A DNA stretch of 64,000 nt from positions 3,534,001 to 3,598,000 of the forward strand of contig CBDHFM010000030.1 in assembly GCA_965262505.1 (NCBI GenBank), in the 5' to 3' direction. Positions 34,620-44,203 of this stretch are shown in pieces. Source of the stretch: JACPPO01 sp965262505 (GTDB lineage Bacteria; Acidobacteriota; Vicinamibacteria; Vicinamibacterales; UBA2999). Below the pieces are notes generated by a model. It did not search any database and was not told where the DNA came from. It saw only the letters and a list, made by a program, of their open reading frames with translations. The position numbers and the translations under genes are program-made. The number at the start of each line of letters is the position of its first letter. The stretch's first letter is position 1.

Positions 34620-35489
34620 ATGAACGTTACAACAGACACACGTAGTACCCGGATTGCCGTGTTTATCGATTTCGACAACGTCGAGATCGGTGTCAAGAAC
34701 ACGATCGGCGGTCAATTCGACATCGGCCTCGTTCTCGAGGCCATCAAGGAGCGCGGCGAGATTGTCACCAAGATCGCCTACAGCGACTGGAAGCGGGTCG
34801 GCGATTACAGCCGCCTGCTGACGCAGCACGCGATCCGCATGGTGCAGCGCAACATGACGCCCGGCGGCGACAAGAACGGCGCCGACATCACGATGGCCCT
34901 CGACGCGCTCGAAATGGCCTTCACGCACGACCACATCAACGCCTTCGTCATCGTGGGCGGCGATAGCGACTTCATTTCCCTCGTCGAGAAGCTCAAGCAG
35001 TACGGCCGCAAGGTCATCGTGGTCGGCGGCCGCCAGTTCACGAGCGCGACGATGCAGCAGAACTGTCACGAGTTCATCGCGTACGAGAACCTGGTCGGCA
35101 CCCGCGGCCGTCCGTCCGGGCGGGGCGCGAAGCAGTCGACGGGCACGAGTCCCATCTCAAAGGCGCTGCCGCTCGTCACGCGCGCGCTGAAGGTCATGTC
35201 GGATCGCGAGGTCACGCCACAGCTCGGGCTGCTCAAGAGCACGCTGCTGCAGCTCGACTCCACGTTCTCCGAGCGTGAATATGGCGCGGGCAGCTTCCGC
35301 GACTTCATGGAAAAGGTGGCCGCGGCGGGTGCCGTGACGCTGCGAGAGTCAGGCCGCAGCATGCTCGTCGAGGCACGTGAGGACGGTGCAGGCTCGGTGC
35401 CGGCGGCGGTCCCTTCCACCCCAGTGGACTCAGACGCGCCGGCCGCTCCGCCGGCTAAAGCTCGCCGCCGCCGACGTAAGAGCCTGTAA
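34620..35489 (+). CDS. NYN-domain ribonuclease-like protein with LOTUS domain
   Basis: 289 residues. The N-terminal NYN (PIN-like, DUF88/LabA) domain has acidic catalytic positions in IAVFIDFDNVEIGV, KNGADITMALDAL and VIVGGDSDFISLVEKLKQYGRKV. Residues about 185-255 (LVTRALKVMSDREVTPQLGLLKSTLLQLDSTF...FMEKVAAAGAVTL) form an OST-HTH/LOTUS RNA-binding domain. Such proteins are thought to cut or bind RNA. The last codons (KSL, stop) come from ISAzo13 copy 2, inserted at 35480. Without the IS the frame would end one codon later (N, then TAG), so little is lost. Confidence 0.85.
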   Translation: MNVTTDTRSTRIAVFIDFDNVEIGVKNTIGGQFDIGLVLEAIKERGEIVTKIAYSDWKRVGDYSRLLTQHAIRMVQRNMTPGGDKNGADITMALDALEMAFTHDHINAFVIVGGDSDFISLVEKLKQYGRKVIVVGGRQFTSATMQQNCHEFIAYENLVGTRGRPSGRGAKQSTGTSPISKALPLVTRALKVMSDREVTPQLGLLKSTLLQLDSTFSEREYGAGSFRDFMEKVAAAGAVTLRESGRSMLVEAREDGAGSVPAAVPSTPVDSDAPAAPPAKARRRRRKSL

Positions 35490-36782
35490 GGAAATAACTG
35501 CTTGTACTGTTGATCGGCGAGTAGTACGCTGCGCCCGTGGAGGTGGCCACCCTGCGGGCAAAGCATGCAGCGCTGGCGCCCGTGCTCACGGAGCGATCGC
35601 GCCGGGTGTGGGCGGCGACTGAGGCCCAGGCGATCGGTTATGGCGGCACGGCGCTGGTCGCCCGAGCCACGGGTATCGCGACATCGACCATCCAGCGCGG
35701 TTTGCGTGAATTGACGGCGGACGAGCCGCTCGCGGGCGGCCGGACGCGAAGGGCGGGCGGCGGCCGCAAGCGCGCGATCGATCTCGACGCGACGCTGCTG
35801 CGCGATTTGGATGCGTTGGTCGAGCCGACCGCCCCCGGCGATCCCGACTCGCCGCTGCGGTGGACGTGCCAGAGCGCACGGACGTTGGCGGTGGCGCTCG
35901 ACGGTCTGGGCCACCGCGTCAGCCACACGGTGGTCGCCGAGTTGTTGCACGGACTGGGCTACAGCCTGCAGGGCAACGCCAAGACTCGTGAGGGCCGCCA
36001 GTATGTCGATCGGGACGCGCAGTTTCGGTACATCGCCCGGCGCGTGCGACGCGCGCAACGGCAACAGCAGCCGACGATTTCGGTGGACACCAAGAAGAAG
36101 GAGCTGGTCGGCGCGTTCAAGAACGCGGGCCGCACCTGGCGCCCGGCGAAGACGCCGCAGCGGGTACAGGTCCACGACTTCGTGATCCCGGCCACCGCCA
36201 CCACGGGCGGGAAGGCCATTCCGTATGGCATCTACGATCTGCATCGCAACGAAGGCTGGGTGCGTGTCGGGATCGATCACGACACCGCGAGCTTCGCGGT
36301 ACGGTCGATCCAGCGTTGGTGGCAGCACATGGGTCGCCCGGCGTATCGACAAGCCCAGTCGCTGTTGATCACGGCGGATGCAGGCGGGAGCAACGGGGCG
36401 CGCCTCCGGTTGTGGAAGTGGGAACTGCCGCGTCTGGCCAATCGGACGGGCTTGGTGATCACGGTCTGTCACTTTCCGCCGGGTACGAGCAAGTGGAACA
36501 AGATCGAGCATCGGGTGTTCTCGCACATCGCGATGAATTGGCGCGGCACCCCACTCGTCGACTTGGCCACGATCGTGAGCCTCATTGGCTCGACGCACAG
36601 TCGGTCCGGACTCCGCGTTCGGTCGGAACTCGACCGCGGCCAATACCCGGGTGGCATCATCGTCACCGATGCGCAGCTGGCGACGGTACGCCTCGAGCGG
36701 CATCGCTTTCACGGCGACTGGAACTACACGATCCATCCCGCTGCTCCGAGAACACAAAAGTCAGTAATTGTCTGACAAGCCC
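35480..36782 (+). mobile_element. ISAzo13-type insertion sequence, copy 2
   Basis: 1303 bp, inverted relative to copies 1 and 3. Flanked by TAA on the left and TTA on the right. It is inserted in the last codons of the NYN gene. With copy 1 it brackets the integrase and NYN genes in an arrangement that resembles a composite element. Confidence 0.9.
35537..36775 (+). CDS. ISAzo13-family transposase, copy 2
   Basis: 412 residues, GTG start, intact. Differs from copy 3 by a few substitutions only (YVDRDAQ for HVDRDAQ, GGIIVTD for GGITVTD). Domains and DDE residues are as described for copy 1. Confidence 0.92.
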   Translation: MEVATLRAKHAALAPVLTERSRRVWAATEAQAIGYGGTALVARATGIATSTIQRGLRELTADEPLAGGRTRRAGGGRKRAIDLDATLLRDLDALVEPTAPGDPDSPLRWTCQSARTLAVALDGLGHRVSHTVVAELLHGLGYSLQGNAKTREGRQYVDRDAQFRYIARRVRRAQRQQQPTISVDTKKKELVGAFKNAGRTWRPAKTPQRVQVHDFVIPATATTGGKAIPYGIYDLHRNEGWVRVGIDHDTASFAVRSIQRWWQHMGRPAYRQAQSLLITADAGGSNGARLRLWKWELPRLANRTGLVITVCHFPPGTSKWNKIEHRVFSHIAMNWRGTPLVDLATIVSLIGSTHSRSGLRVRSELDRGQYPGGIIVTDAQLATVRLERHRFHGDWNYTIHPAAPRTQKSVIV

Positions 36783-36982
36783 TTAGAGCCACCGGCTTAC
36801 CTCGCCATCAGCGGGCGCACGATGGAGTTCGACGGGCAGGGCAGGTGTGTCGCAGGGTGTTGAGAGCCTGCAGCGCGCCTGCGCCCCGGTGGCAAGATTG
36901 CGATTTCCACTAGCGGTGGAAGTTCGTCACGATTCCTGGCGTTGAGGACCGACGGGCACCCGTCGGGAAAGGCAGGCTCACT

Positions 36983-37768
36983 ATGCGTTTCACCGTCATC
37001 TCCGTCGTGTGGCTCATCGGTGTCGTCTCTGTCTCGGCACAGTCGCCCGACCGCGTGCCCGCCGAGGGGGGCGACATCGTCATCACGCCGATCATCCACT
37101 CGAGCGCCCAGGTAGAGCATGCCGGCAGGGTGATTCACGTTGATCCATGGAGCGTGGGTGACTTGTCCCAGGCGAAGCCAGCCGACCTGATCCTCGTGAC
37201 GGATGACCCGGAGCACCACCTGGACCCGGCTGCGATCGCGCTGCTCCGCAAGCCGGGGGCACCGGTCGTGTTGACGGAGACGGCGCACGCCCGGTTCTCG
37301 GATGGCACGATCCTCTCCAACGGCCAGAGCGGGGTGTTCGCTGACATCCGGGTGGAGGCGGTTGGAGCCTATGACATGACGCCCGGGCTTCCCTTCCATC
37401 CGCGGGGCGAGGCCAACGGCTACGTCATCAACCTTGGGGGTAAGCGGCTCTTCTTCTCGGGGGTGGGGGAGTGCGTGCCCGAGATTCAGGCGCTGCGGAA
37501 CATCGACGTCGCCTTCATGCCGATGAACCTGCCGGTCGACCGTATGCGGCCCATTCCGGTCGCCGAGTGTGTGAAGACGTTTAGACCGAAGGTGGTCTAC
37601 CTGAATCACTACGACCGGCCCTACACGAGCTGGCTCGCCAACCCGGTGGGGGACCCACCACCCGACGCGCAGGACACGGCGGGGACGATCCGAGCGTTTC
37701 GGGACGCGATCGACGGGGAAGGGATCGAATTCCGGGACGGCGGCTGGTATCCTCCTCGCCCGCGGTAG
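36983..37768 (+). CDS. Exported MBL-fold hydrolase-like protein (UlaG-type)
   Basis: 261 residues with signal peptide (MRFTVISVVWLIGVVSVSAQ). The fold is suggested by ITPIIHSSAQVEHAGRVIHVDPWS, LILVTDDPEHHLDP, GYVINLGGKRLFFSGVGE and VYLNHYDRP. The usual HxHxDH is degenerate here (TDDPEHHLDP) and the later SGDT is SGVGE, so metal binding may be weakened. The 200 nt between copy 2 and this gene hold nothing else I can identify. Confidence 0.7.
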   Translation: MRFTVISVVWLIGVVSVSAQSPDRVPAEGGDIVITPIIHSSAQVEHAGRVIHVDPWSVGDLSQAKPADLILVTDDPEHHLDPAAIALLRKPGAPVVLTETAHARFSDGTILSNGQSGVFADIRVEAVGAYDMTPGLPFHPRGEANGYVINLGGKRLFFSGVGECVPEIQALRNIDVAFMPMNLPVDRMRPIPVAECVKTFRPKVVYLNHYDRPYTSWLANPVGDPPPDAQDTAGTIRAFRDAIDGEGIEFRDGGWYPPRPR

Positions 37769-37814
37769 TCGAAGGGTGCGCTGGCGAGGACGAAGGAGCC
37801 AACCGATGAAAGTC

Positions 37815-38243
37815 CTATGGCAGGTTCGGCCGCTCGCCGGCCCGGATTGCGTCGCCGGCCCCGCACCCGAGCACCTGTCCCGTAGCCAACAACGTGACGC
37901 TCAGACAGGCGCCACCCGGGTCGCCGCTCCGCAACGGTTGCAGGGTGACCTCTATCCGATCGTCCACGTTCACTGACCGTCGGTTCCACCCGGTGCGAGT
38001 CAGGTTGCCTGGACTCGATAACTCGACGTTCCAGGTCGGCGGGTCCTGACCAGCCTGTGCCTCCGGTCTGACCGACAGCACCGAATGAGGATTGACCCAG
38101 CGAAAACGTGTCACGGTTCCTCTGAGGACAACCCTTTCGTTCAGTGCGTACATCGCGAACGAATGGTGCGCAAGTGTCACAGTGCTCGCCGAAGGGATCA
38201 GTAGCAAGGCCGCCATCGACAATCGGATCACAACTGGTCTCAT
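37815..38243 (-). CDS. DUF6152 family exported protein
   Basis: 142 residues with signal peptide and the family hallmark AHHSFAMY after cleavage, then RVVLRGTVTRFRWVNPHSVLSV and TGWNRRSVNVDDRIEVTLQPLRSG. A small beta-barrel-like periplasmic protein of unknown function. ATG 38243 is the family start; the longer open frame is a read-through. It lies 7 nt downstream of the next minus-strand gene and is probably co-transcribed with it. Confidence 0.75.
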   Translation of the reverse strand: MRPVVIRLSMAALLLIPSASTVTLAHHSFAMYALNERVVLRGTVTRFRWVNPHSVLSVRPEAQAGQDPPTWNVELSSPGNLTRTGWNRRSVNVDDRIEVTLQPLRSGDPGGACLSVTLLATGQVLGCGAGDAIRAGERPNLP

Positions 38244-38250
38244 GATGCCT

Positions 38251-39144
38251 CTATCGACCGATTGATGCAGGAGTGCCGTCCTGTGGCTGCGGAACGGGCA
38301 CGAAAATCGCGTTACCGTTACTGTCCGTTTCCTCCAGGAACGAACCGTGGAGGCACACGCCCTCGACGATGTCGTACTTTTGCGCGCGCTGCCGAAAGTA
38401 GATGCGCGTCGTTGTCCACGATTCCGTAAGGACATTGGGCGCGATGATTTCCAGCTCGTCGTGCAGCTCGTCAGGACCCGCAAGATGAATCCGTTCAATG
38501 ACGCGAAGGTCGCCGTTGTGGGGCACGCCCACGGCTTCACTGATGGCGATGTACGTCTGGGGCAGGATTCCCACTGTGTCCACAACGAGCGTATCGCCCT
38601 CCCAGCGCCCGATCGAGTGACCGTGAAACGTCGGGTCCGGGTCGGCAGGGTGCTCGCGCCCATCCGTGTAAATGCGGCGCAGGCGATTGCCGTCGGACTC
38701 GCCAAGCATGGTGACGCGGCCCGGCGTGAAGAGGATCTCCATCGCGTTGTGACTGATCAGCATCCAGCTCGGCATCGCCTCCGGCAGGCAGTTGACGAAC
38801 AGTCCACTGGGCCGCCCCGCCGCGGCTTCAGCCGCGAGACGCTGGACCTCGGCCGCGACAGCCGGTTTCCATGGAAGCGGGTTCGTCTTCACTTGATCAA
38901 ACTGATCCGTCACATTGGGTGTCCACACGCCGCTCCAATCCGGAAGCTCGGCGAGAGCCGCCCAGTCATTCGCTGTCGGCGCGGGGTTGATGGCCAACTC
39001 CTGGGCTGATGCGGAGCCGGCGGCACAGAGCACCGCCAGGGCGAGCGAGATGAACAGAAGCGGGGGGAGGTATGTGCTGAGGCAGGTTCTCCGCAAGCGA
39101 ACTCCTTCGGTAGCAGACAGGCGAAGTGCAGAGTATAGTGGCAC
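38251..39144 (-). CDS. Conserved exported protein paired with DUF6152
   Basis: 297 residues with signal peptide (LLFISLALAVLCAAGSASAQ). It contains PDWSGVWTPN, ILFTPGRVTMLGE, RRIYTDGREHP and FHGHSIGRWEGDTLVVDTVG, motifs shared by a large family of Acidobacteriota and proteobacterial secreted proteins usually found next to DUF6152. The function is unknown. The protein at 50885-51790 looks distantly similar. Confidence 0.7.
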   Translation of the reverse strand: MPLYSALRLSATEGVRLRRTCLSTYLPPLLFISLALAVLCAAGSASAQELAINPAPTANDWAALAELPDWSGVWTPNVTDQFDQVKTNPLPWKPAVAAEVQRLAAEAAAGRPSGLFVNCLPEAMPSWMLISHNAMEILFTPGRVTMLGESDGNRLRRIYTDGREHPADPDPTFHGHSIGRWEGDTLVVDTVGILPQTYIAISEAVGVPHNGDLRVIERIHLAGPDELHDELEIIAPNVLTESWTTTRIYFRQRAQKYDIVEGVCLHGSFLEETDSNGNAIFVPVPQPQDGTPASIGR

Positions 39145-39185
39145 ACGGCGTCGGGCTACGCTGCTGACTTTCCGAGCGTGCGATT

Positions 39186-39252
39186 CCTCCTATAATCAGG
39201 CCCAACTCCGATGGCGCTTTCATCCACCGGTGAACGTCTGACACCCTGCTAA
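39186..39252 (+). pseudogene. Ser/Thr kinase 5'-module fragment (F1)
   Basis: A consensus -10 (TATAAT, 39191) and the sequence TCAGGCCCAACTCCG lead to an ATG at 39211 and codons MALSSTGERL, the typical start of local Ser/Thr kinases, then a stop at 39250. The same promoter-to-start block precedes the sugar transferase at 49190. It lies 92 nt before the DASS transporter. Confidence 0.65.
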
Positions 39253-39343
39253 TGCTGCCTATCCTCTCCAAAGGACGCATTGTGAAGTTGAGCCACGGCG
39301 CGGACAGTGCAACAGAGTCGTTCGAGCGAAGCTGGAGACGGAC

Positions 39344-40813
39344 ATGAAGCGCGTTGGGCTCTGGTTGGGCCCGCTGCTCTTCGTGGTGTCGCTCCTCGCT
39401 CCGCCATTAGAGGGCGTGACGCCAGTCGGGATGCGCACGCTGGGGATATTCCTCTGGACGGCCGCCTGGTGGTTTTCCGAAGCCATTCCGATACCGGCGA
39501 CATCGCTGTTCGCGCTGGCGATGCTGGCTCTCTGCGGCGTTCTGTCGGTCGCGGCCGCGTTCAGTACCTGGGCCAACTGGGTCATTATTTTTCTTCTTGG
39601 CGCGTTCATCATCGGGCATGCCATGACCTTGCACGGACTCACGAAGCGCATTGCCTACCAGATGGCAGGGTCCTCTCTCGTCGGTGGAAGCCCGTGGCGG
39701 CTCGTGATGATGTTCGGCATCGGCGCTGCCCTGATGAGCCCGGTCCTATCGAACGTGATCACGACGATGGTCTTTCTGTCGATTGCCCTGGGGCTGGCCA
39801 AGACGCTGGACCTGGAGCGAGGGACTCGATTCCCGGAGGTCATGTTCCTCTCGATCGCCTGGGGGTCCACGATGGGCGGTATCGCCACTCCAATCGGTGC
39901 GCCGACGAATTTGATCGCCATTGGGGTGATCGACTCGCTTGGGGCGCGGGTCGGGTTTCTTCAATGGATGGCGATCGCAGCGCCGATGGCAGTCGTGGGT
40001 CTAGTCGTCATGTTTCTGGTAATCCGCTATGTGCTCCGTCCGGAGCCGCCCCAGCGGTGGTTGTCGCCGTCATACCTGCAGGATGAATTGAAAAAGCTCG
40101 GCCCCTGGAATCGTGGTGAAAAGCTCTCGGCATCGGTCTTTCTCGTGGCGATGTTTCTCTGGTTGCTCCCGGACGTGTTGCCTCTGGTGCTGGCCGGCGG
40201 GCGACAACACCCATGGAGTCAATGGGTCTCGGGGCACCTCGATTGGTCCGTGACTGCCATCATCATGGCGACGTCCCTGTTTGTTCTTCCAGTGGACTGG
40301 AAGAACCGCAAGTTTGCGATGACCTGGGATGAGGCCGTCAAAGGCGTGGACTGGGGCAACCTGGCCCTCATTGCCGGGGCCCTCGCACTTGGTAATGCCC
40401 TGGCGAGCCGAGACGTAGGACTCGGTCAATTCTTTGAGCAGTCTCTAATTTCCTTCAGTTCGTCAGCGGGCTCGCAGCTCGCCTTTGTATTCGGCGTGGT
40501 CACGTTCACGGTTGTCATGACCAGTTTCGTGTCCAATATCGCAGCAGTGGGTTTGGTCAGTGCTTTGATTCAGGGGATCGGTTCTTCGGCCGGCGTCAAT
40601 CCCATCGCGCTACTCGTGTGTGTTGGCGTCGCCGCTTCGATGGCGTTTCCGCTCCCGGTGGGCACGCCCTATAACGCGATGGTGTTTGCCAGCGGGTACG
40701 TGCGAATGGGAACGATGGTCAAGGGGGGAATCGCCATCACTCTGCTAGTGATCCCTCTCGTCTCCCTGCTCGTGTTCTATCTCGCTTCCCTGCTGATTCC
40801 AGCGCAGTTCTAA
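39344..40813 (+). CDS. DASS/SLC13-family anion transporter
   Basis: 489 residues with about 12 membrane segments. SNVITTMVFLSIALGL and FVSNIAAVGLVSALIQ are the two SNT-like substrate/sodium loops, and TPIGAPTNLIAIG and PLPVGTPYNAMVFASG the family signatures. It imports dicarboxylates or sulfate with sodium across the inner membrane. CTGGAGACGG is a good ribosome site. The gene sits behind kinase 5'-module F1. Confidence 0.88.
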   Translation: MKRVGLWLGPLLFVVSLLAPPLEGVTPVGMRTLGIFLWTAAWWFSEAIPIPATSLFALAMLALCGVLSVAAAFSTWANWVIIFLLGAFIIGHAMTLHGLTKRIAYQMAGSSLVGGSPWRLVMMFGIGAALMSPVLSNVITTMVFLSIALGLAKTLDLERGTRFPEVMFLSIAWGSTMGGIATPIGAPTNLIAIGVIDSLGARVGFLQWMAIAAPMAVVGLVVMFLVIRYVLRPEPPQRWLSPSYLQDELKKLGPWNRGEKLSASVFLVAMFLWLLPDVLPLVLAGGRQHPWSQWVSGHLDWSVTAIIMATSLFVLPVDWKNRKFAMTWDEAVKGVDWGNLALIAGALALGNALASRDVGLGQFFEQSLISFSSSAGSQLAFVFGVVTFTVVMTSFVSNIAAVGLVSALIQGIGSSAGVNPIALLVCVGVAASMAFPLPVGTPYNAMVFASGYVRMGTMVKGGIAITLLVIPLVSLLVFYLASLLIPAQF

Positions 40814-40853
40814 TCCAAACGACTATTTCAGCGCTGAGATCCGTCGGACGAGG

Positions 40854-42481
40854 CTACCGGGTGAAGACGTATACGGCGCCGGATTCGTCGAGCGCATTGT
40901 CCGCCTGGTCTCCGTTGACGGCTTGCGCGGCGCTGTCTTCGCCACGCGCGCCCACGACCATCGCGCGGCCGTCGCCGCTCAGCGCAACCGACCCACCGAA
41001 CTCGTCGAACGCCTCGGTGTTCGATCCCTTGACGAACGCCTGCTGCGCCCACTCGGCGCCGTTCCGTGTGAAGAGATACACGGCACCCGCCTCGATGGCG
41101 GAGTCATTGTCCTGCGTGCCATTGATCCCCTGCCCGTCGCTGTCCTCGCTGGGGCCGGCCACCGCGAGCGTGTCGCCATCGCCGCTCAGGGCGAGACGGA
41201 TGCCAAACTGGTCCCCGACGCCGGTGTTCGACGCCTTGATGTAGGCTTGCTGCGTCCAGGTCGTGCCATTGCGAACGAACACGGCCGCCGCGCCCACCGA
41301 CGTGGCGGCCGCCCGGTCGTCATCGCACCCGGCAGGATTCACGCCGGTCGCGGGGCAGTCCTCGTCGACCGTGGCCATGGCGAGCGTATTGCCGTCGGCG
41401 CTCAGCGCGACAGCGATACCCCACGAATCGCCCGCCTCGACATTCGAGACCTTGAGGTACGCCTGCTGGTTCCAGGTAGTCCCGGCACGCGCGAACGCAT
41501 ACGCAGCGCCGGATCCACCGCGTTCGCCGTCCACCGGCCCGTTGATTTCCCTGGACGATCCGTCCTCGTCGTAGCTGCCCACCGCCAGCGTGTCGCCGTC
41601 GGCGCTGAGGGCCACGGAATAGCCGAACATGTCACCGTTGATCGCGTCGTCCACCTCTGCAGGGGGCGGAGGCTTGAGGTAGCCCTGCTGCGACCAGTCG
41701 GTGCCCGTTCGGGTGTACACGTACACCGCGCCCGCCGACATCGCCGAGTCGTCGGCCTGGTCCCCGTTGATGCCGATGGCGTTACTGTCCTCGGTGACGG
41801 CTCCGACGGCAAGCGTGTTGCCGTCGCCGCTCAGCGCCAGGGAGAAGGCGTACTGGTCGCCGTCGCTCTGCACTCCGTCGACCGCGGGCACGCCCGTGTT
41901 CGACGCTTTGATGTACGCCTGCTGCGTCCAGGTGGTTCCGCTGCGCGTGAACACGTAGGCCGCGCCGGCCTGCGGGATGGAGTTGTCGGCCTCGTCGCCG
42001 TTGACGCCGGTTGCGCCGCTCGACTCCCAGTACGCGGCGACCGCCATCGTGTTGCCGTCGTCGCTCAAGGCCACCGTGCTCCCGAAGTGGTCGCCCCCCC
42101 GGCGTTGGACGCCTTGACGTAGGCCTGTTGCGTCCAATTCTCCCCGCTGCCCGTGAAGACGTAGACCGCCCCGGCGTTGTACGCCGACTCGTCGTTCTGG
42201 TTGCCGTCGATGCCGCGCGCGTTGCTGCTTTCGTGCTGCGAGCCGACGGCCATGGTGTTCCCGTCGCTGCTGATGGCGACACCCGTCCCGATATGACCAT
42301 CAAGGGCGCCGCCCTCCCCGAAATGATCGAACATGCCGGGATTAGAGGCCTTGAGGTAGGCCGCCTGCTGCAGCGGCCCCGGAGGGGGCGGTTCCGGGGG
42401 AGCCTGCGCGCAGCCGAGCACGGCTGCGGCAAGGACACCCAACGACAGTACGACCAGGGATGTGCGGGCTCTGCGGGTCAT
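40854..42481 (-). pseudogene. FG-GAP-like repeat lipoprotein, frameshifted
   Basis: The start at 42481 (MTRRARTSLVVLSLGVLAAAVLGCAQ) gives a lipoprotein signal. The frame then carries repeats of the type GDGNTLAVGA...GAVYVFTRxGxxWxQQAYxKASN, an integrin-alpha/FG-GAP-like propeller. At 42094-42100 a run of seven C (G on the coding strand) shifts the frame; removing one base joins the two halves as NAGGDHFGS. The intact paralogue is at 56572-58200. It is either a recent pseudogene or a homopolymer sequencing error. Six or seven repeats span about 500 residues. Confidence 0.75.
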
Positions 42482-42611
42482 GAGGCGATGCGCTCCCAGC
42501 CATGTGCGTATCGGGCACACCAGAACGGAAGAGTACGACCGCGACGACCCATTCGACGGAGTGTAGCGCGCCCGGGGCGCCATTGTACCGGCACCAAAAA
42601 GTCGTCGCTTC

Positions 42612-42645
42612 GGCGGGTCCTGACCGCGGACAGCCCCATTCGTGC
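42612..42645 (+). repeat. Dispersed repeat R1, copy B (34 bp core)
   Basis: The core shared with copies A (23264) and C (59448), from GGCGGGTCC to ATTCGTGC. It lies in the gap before the DUF6152 gene. Confidence 0.7.
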
Positions 42646-42900
42646 AGGCGTTCCTGGACAAGCGCCGGCCAGCGTGGCCGTAGGCACGCCAGCCCGCCAC
42701 CGGGGTGGTATAAGAGGTCTGATCCTGGCGACCAAGATGGAAGTCTCCACCAAGAGACAGGGAAAGAAAGACGAAGGAGCCCACCATGGGACAACGAATA
42801 TTGATGCTGCTGATAGTGACAGGCGCCCTGGCAGGCGCCGCGATGACGGCCCAGGCCCACCATTCCTGGGGGGCGGTTTATAACACTGGTCAGCGCGTTA

Positions 42901-44203
42901 GGGCTTGTCAGACAATTACTGACTTTTGTGTTCTCGGAGCAGCGGGATGGATCGTGTAGTTCCAGTCGCCGTGAAAGCGATGCCGCTCGAGGCGTACCGT
43001 CGCCAGCTGCGCATCGGTGACGGTGATGCCACCCGGGTATTGGCCGCGGTCGAGTTCCGACCGAACGCGGAGTCCGGACCGACTGTGCGTCGAGCCAATG
43101 AGGCTCACGATCGTGGCCAAGTCGACGAGTGGGGTGCCGCGCCAATTCATCGCGATGTGCGAGAACACCCGATGCTCGATCTTGTTCCACTTGCTCGTAC
43201 CCGGCGGAAAGTGACAGACCGTGATCACCAAGCCCGTCCGATTGGCCAGACGCGGCAGTTCCCACTTCCACAACCGGAGGCGCGCCCCGTTGCTCCCGCC
43301 TGCATCCGCCGTGATCAACAGCGACTGGGCTTGTCGATACGCCGGGCGACCCATGTGCTGCCACCAACGCTGGATCGACCGTACCGCGAAGCTCGCGGTG
43401 TCGTGATCGATCCCGACACGCACCCAGCCTTCGTTGCGATGCAGATCGTAGATGCCATACGGAATGGCCTTCCCGCCCGTGGTGGCGGTGGCCGGGATCA
43501 CGAAGTCGTGGACCTGTACCCGCTGCGGCGTCTTCGCCGGGCGCCAGGTGCGGCCCGCGTTCTTGAACGCGCCGACCAGCTCCTTCTTCTTGGTGTCCAC
43601 CGAAATCGTCGGCTGCTGTTGCCGTTGCGCGCGTCGCACGCGCCGGGCGATGTACCGAAACTGCGCGTCCCGATCGACATGCTGGCGGCCCTCACGAGTC
43701 TTGGCGTTGCCCTGCAGGCTGTAGCCCAGTCCGTGCAACAACTCGGCGACCACCGTGTGGCTGACGCGGTGGCCCAGACCGTCGAGCGCCACCGCCAACG
43801 TCCGTGCGCTCTGGCACGTCCACCGCAGCGGCGAGTCGGGATCGCCGGGGGCGGTCGGCTCAACCAACGCATCCAAATCGCGCAGCAGCGTCGCGTCGAG
43901 ATCGATCGCGCGCTTGCGGCCGCCGCCCGCCCTTCGCGTCCGGCCGCCCGCGAGCGGCTCGTCCGCCGTCAATTCACGCAAACCGCGCTGGATGGTCGAT
44001 GTCGCGATACCCGTGGCTCGGGCGACCAGCGCCGTGCCGCCATAACCGATCGCCTGGGCCTCAGTCGCCGCCCACACCCGGCGCGATCGCTCCGTGAGCA
44101 CGGGCGCCAGCGCTGCATGCTTTGCCCGCAGGGTGGCCACCTCCACGGGCGCAGCGTACTACTCGCCGATCAACAGTACAAGCAGTTATTTCCTTGCAGG
44201 CTC
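42901..44203 (-). mobile_element. ISAzo13-type insertion sequence, copy 3
   Basis: 1303 bp, flanked by TTA and TAA. Direct joining of the flanks restores the interrupted gene with TTATAA at the junction, which suggests insertion in an AT-rich palindromic hexamer without target duplication. Confidence 0.9.
42908..44146 (-). CDS. ISAzo13-family transposase, copy 3
   Basis: 412 residues, GTG start, intact and nearly identical to copies 1 and 2. Domains as described for copy 1. Three intact copies in 13 kb indicate recent activity. Confidence 0.92.
   Translation of the reverse strand: MEVATLRAKHAALAPVLTERSRRVWAATEAQAIGYGGTALVARATGIATSTIQRGLRELTADEPLAGGRTRRAGGGRKRAIDLDATLLRDLDALVEPTAPGDPDSPLRWTCQSARTLAVALDGLGHRVSHTVVAELLHGLGYSLQGNAKTREGRQHVDRDAQFRYIARRVRRAQRQQQPTISVDTKKKELVGAFKNAGRTWRPAKTPQRVQVHDFVIPATATTGGKAIPYGIYDLHRNEGWVRVGIDHDTASFAVRSIQRWWQHMGRPAYRQAQSLLITADAGGSNGARLRLWKWELPRLANRTGLVITVCHFPPGTSKWNKIEHRVFSHIAMNWRGTPLVDLATIVSLIGSTHSRSGLRVRSELDRGQYPGGITVTDAQLATVRLERHRFHGDWNYTIHPAAPRTQKSVIV

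Noticed and set aside
31867..36782. Composite transposon with TTA target duplication on both outer sides
   Set aside because: The outer TTA triplets are identical, but the copy 3 insertion site indicates no target duplication, so a 3-base match is weak evidence.
42094..42100. Programmed frameshift in the FG-GAP-like gene
   Set aside because: A plain C7 run without a slippery-site context or stimulator; mutation or sequencing error is simpler.
40923..42122. 399-residue plus-strand ORF opposite the FG-GAP-like gene
   Set aside because: Shadow frame; repetitive only because the sense gene is repetitive.
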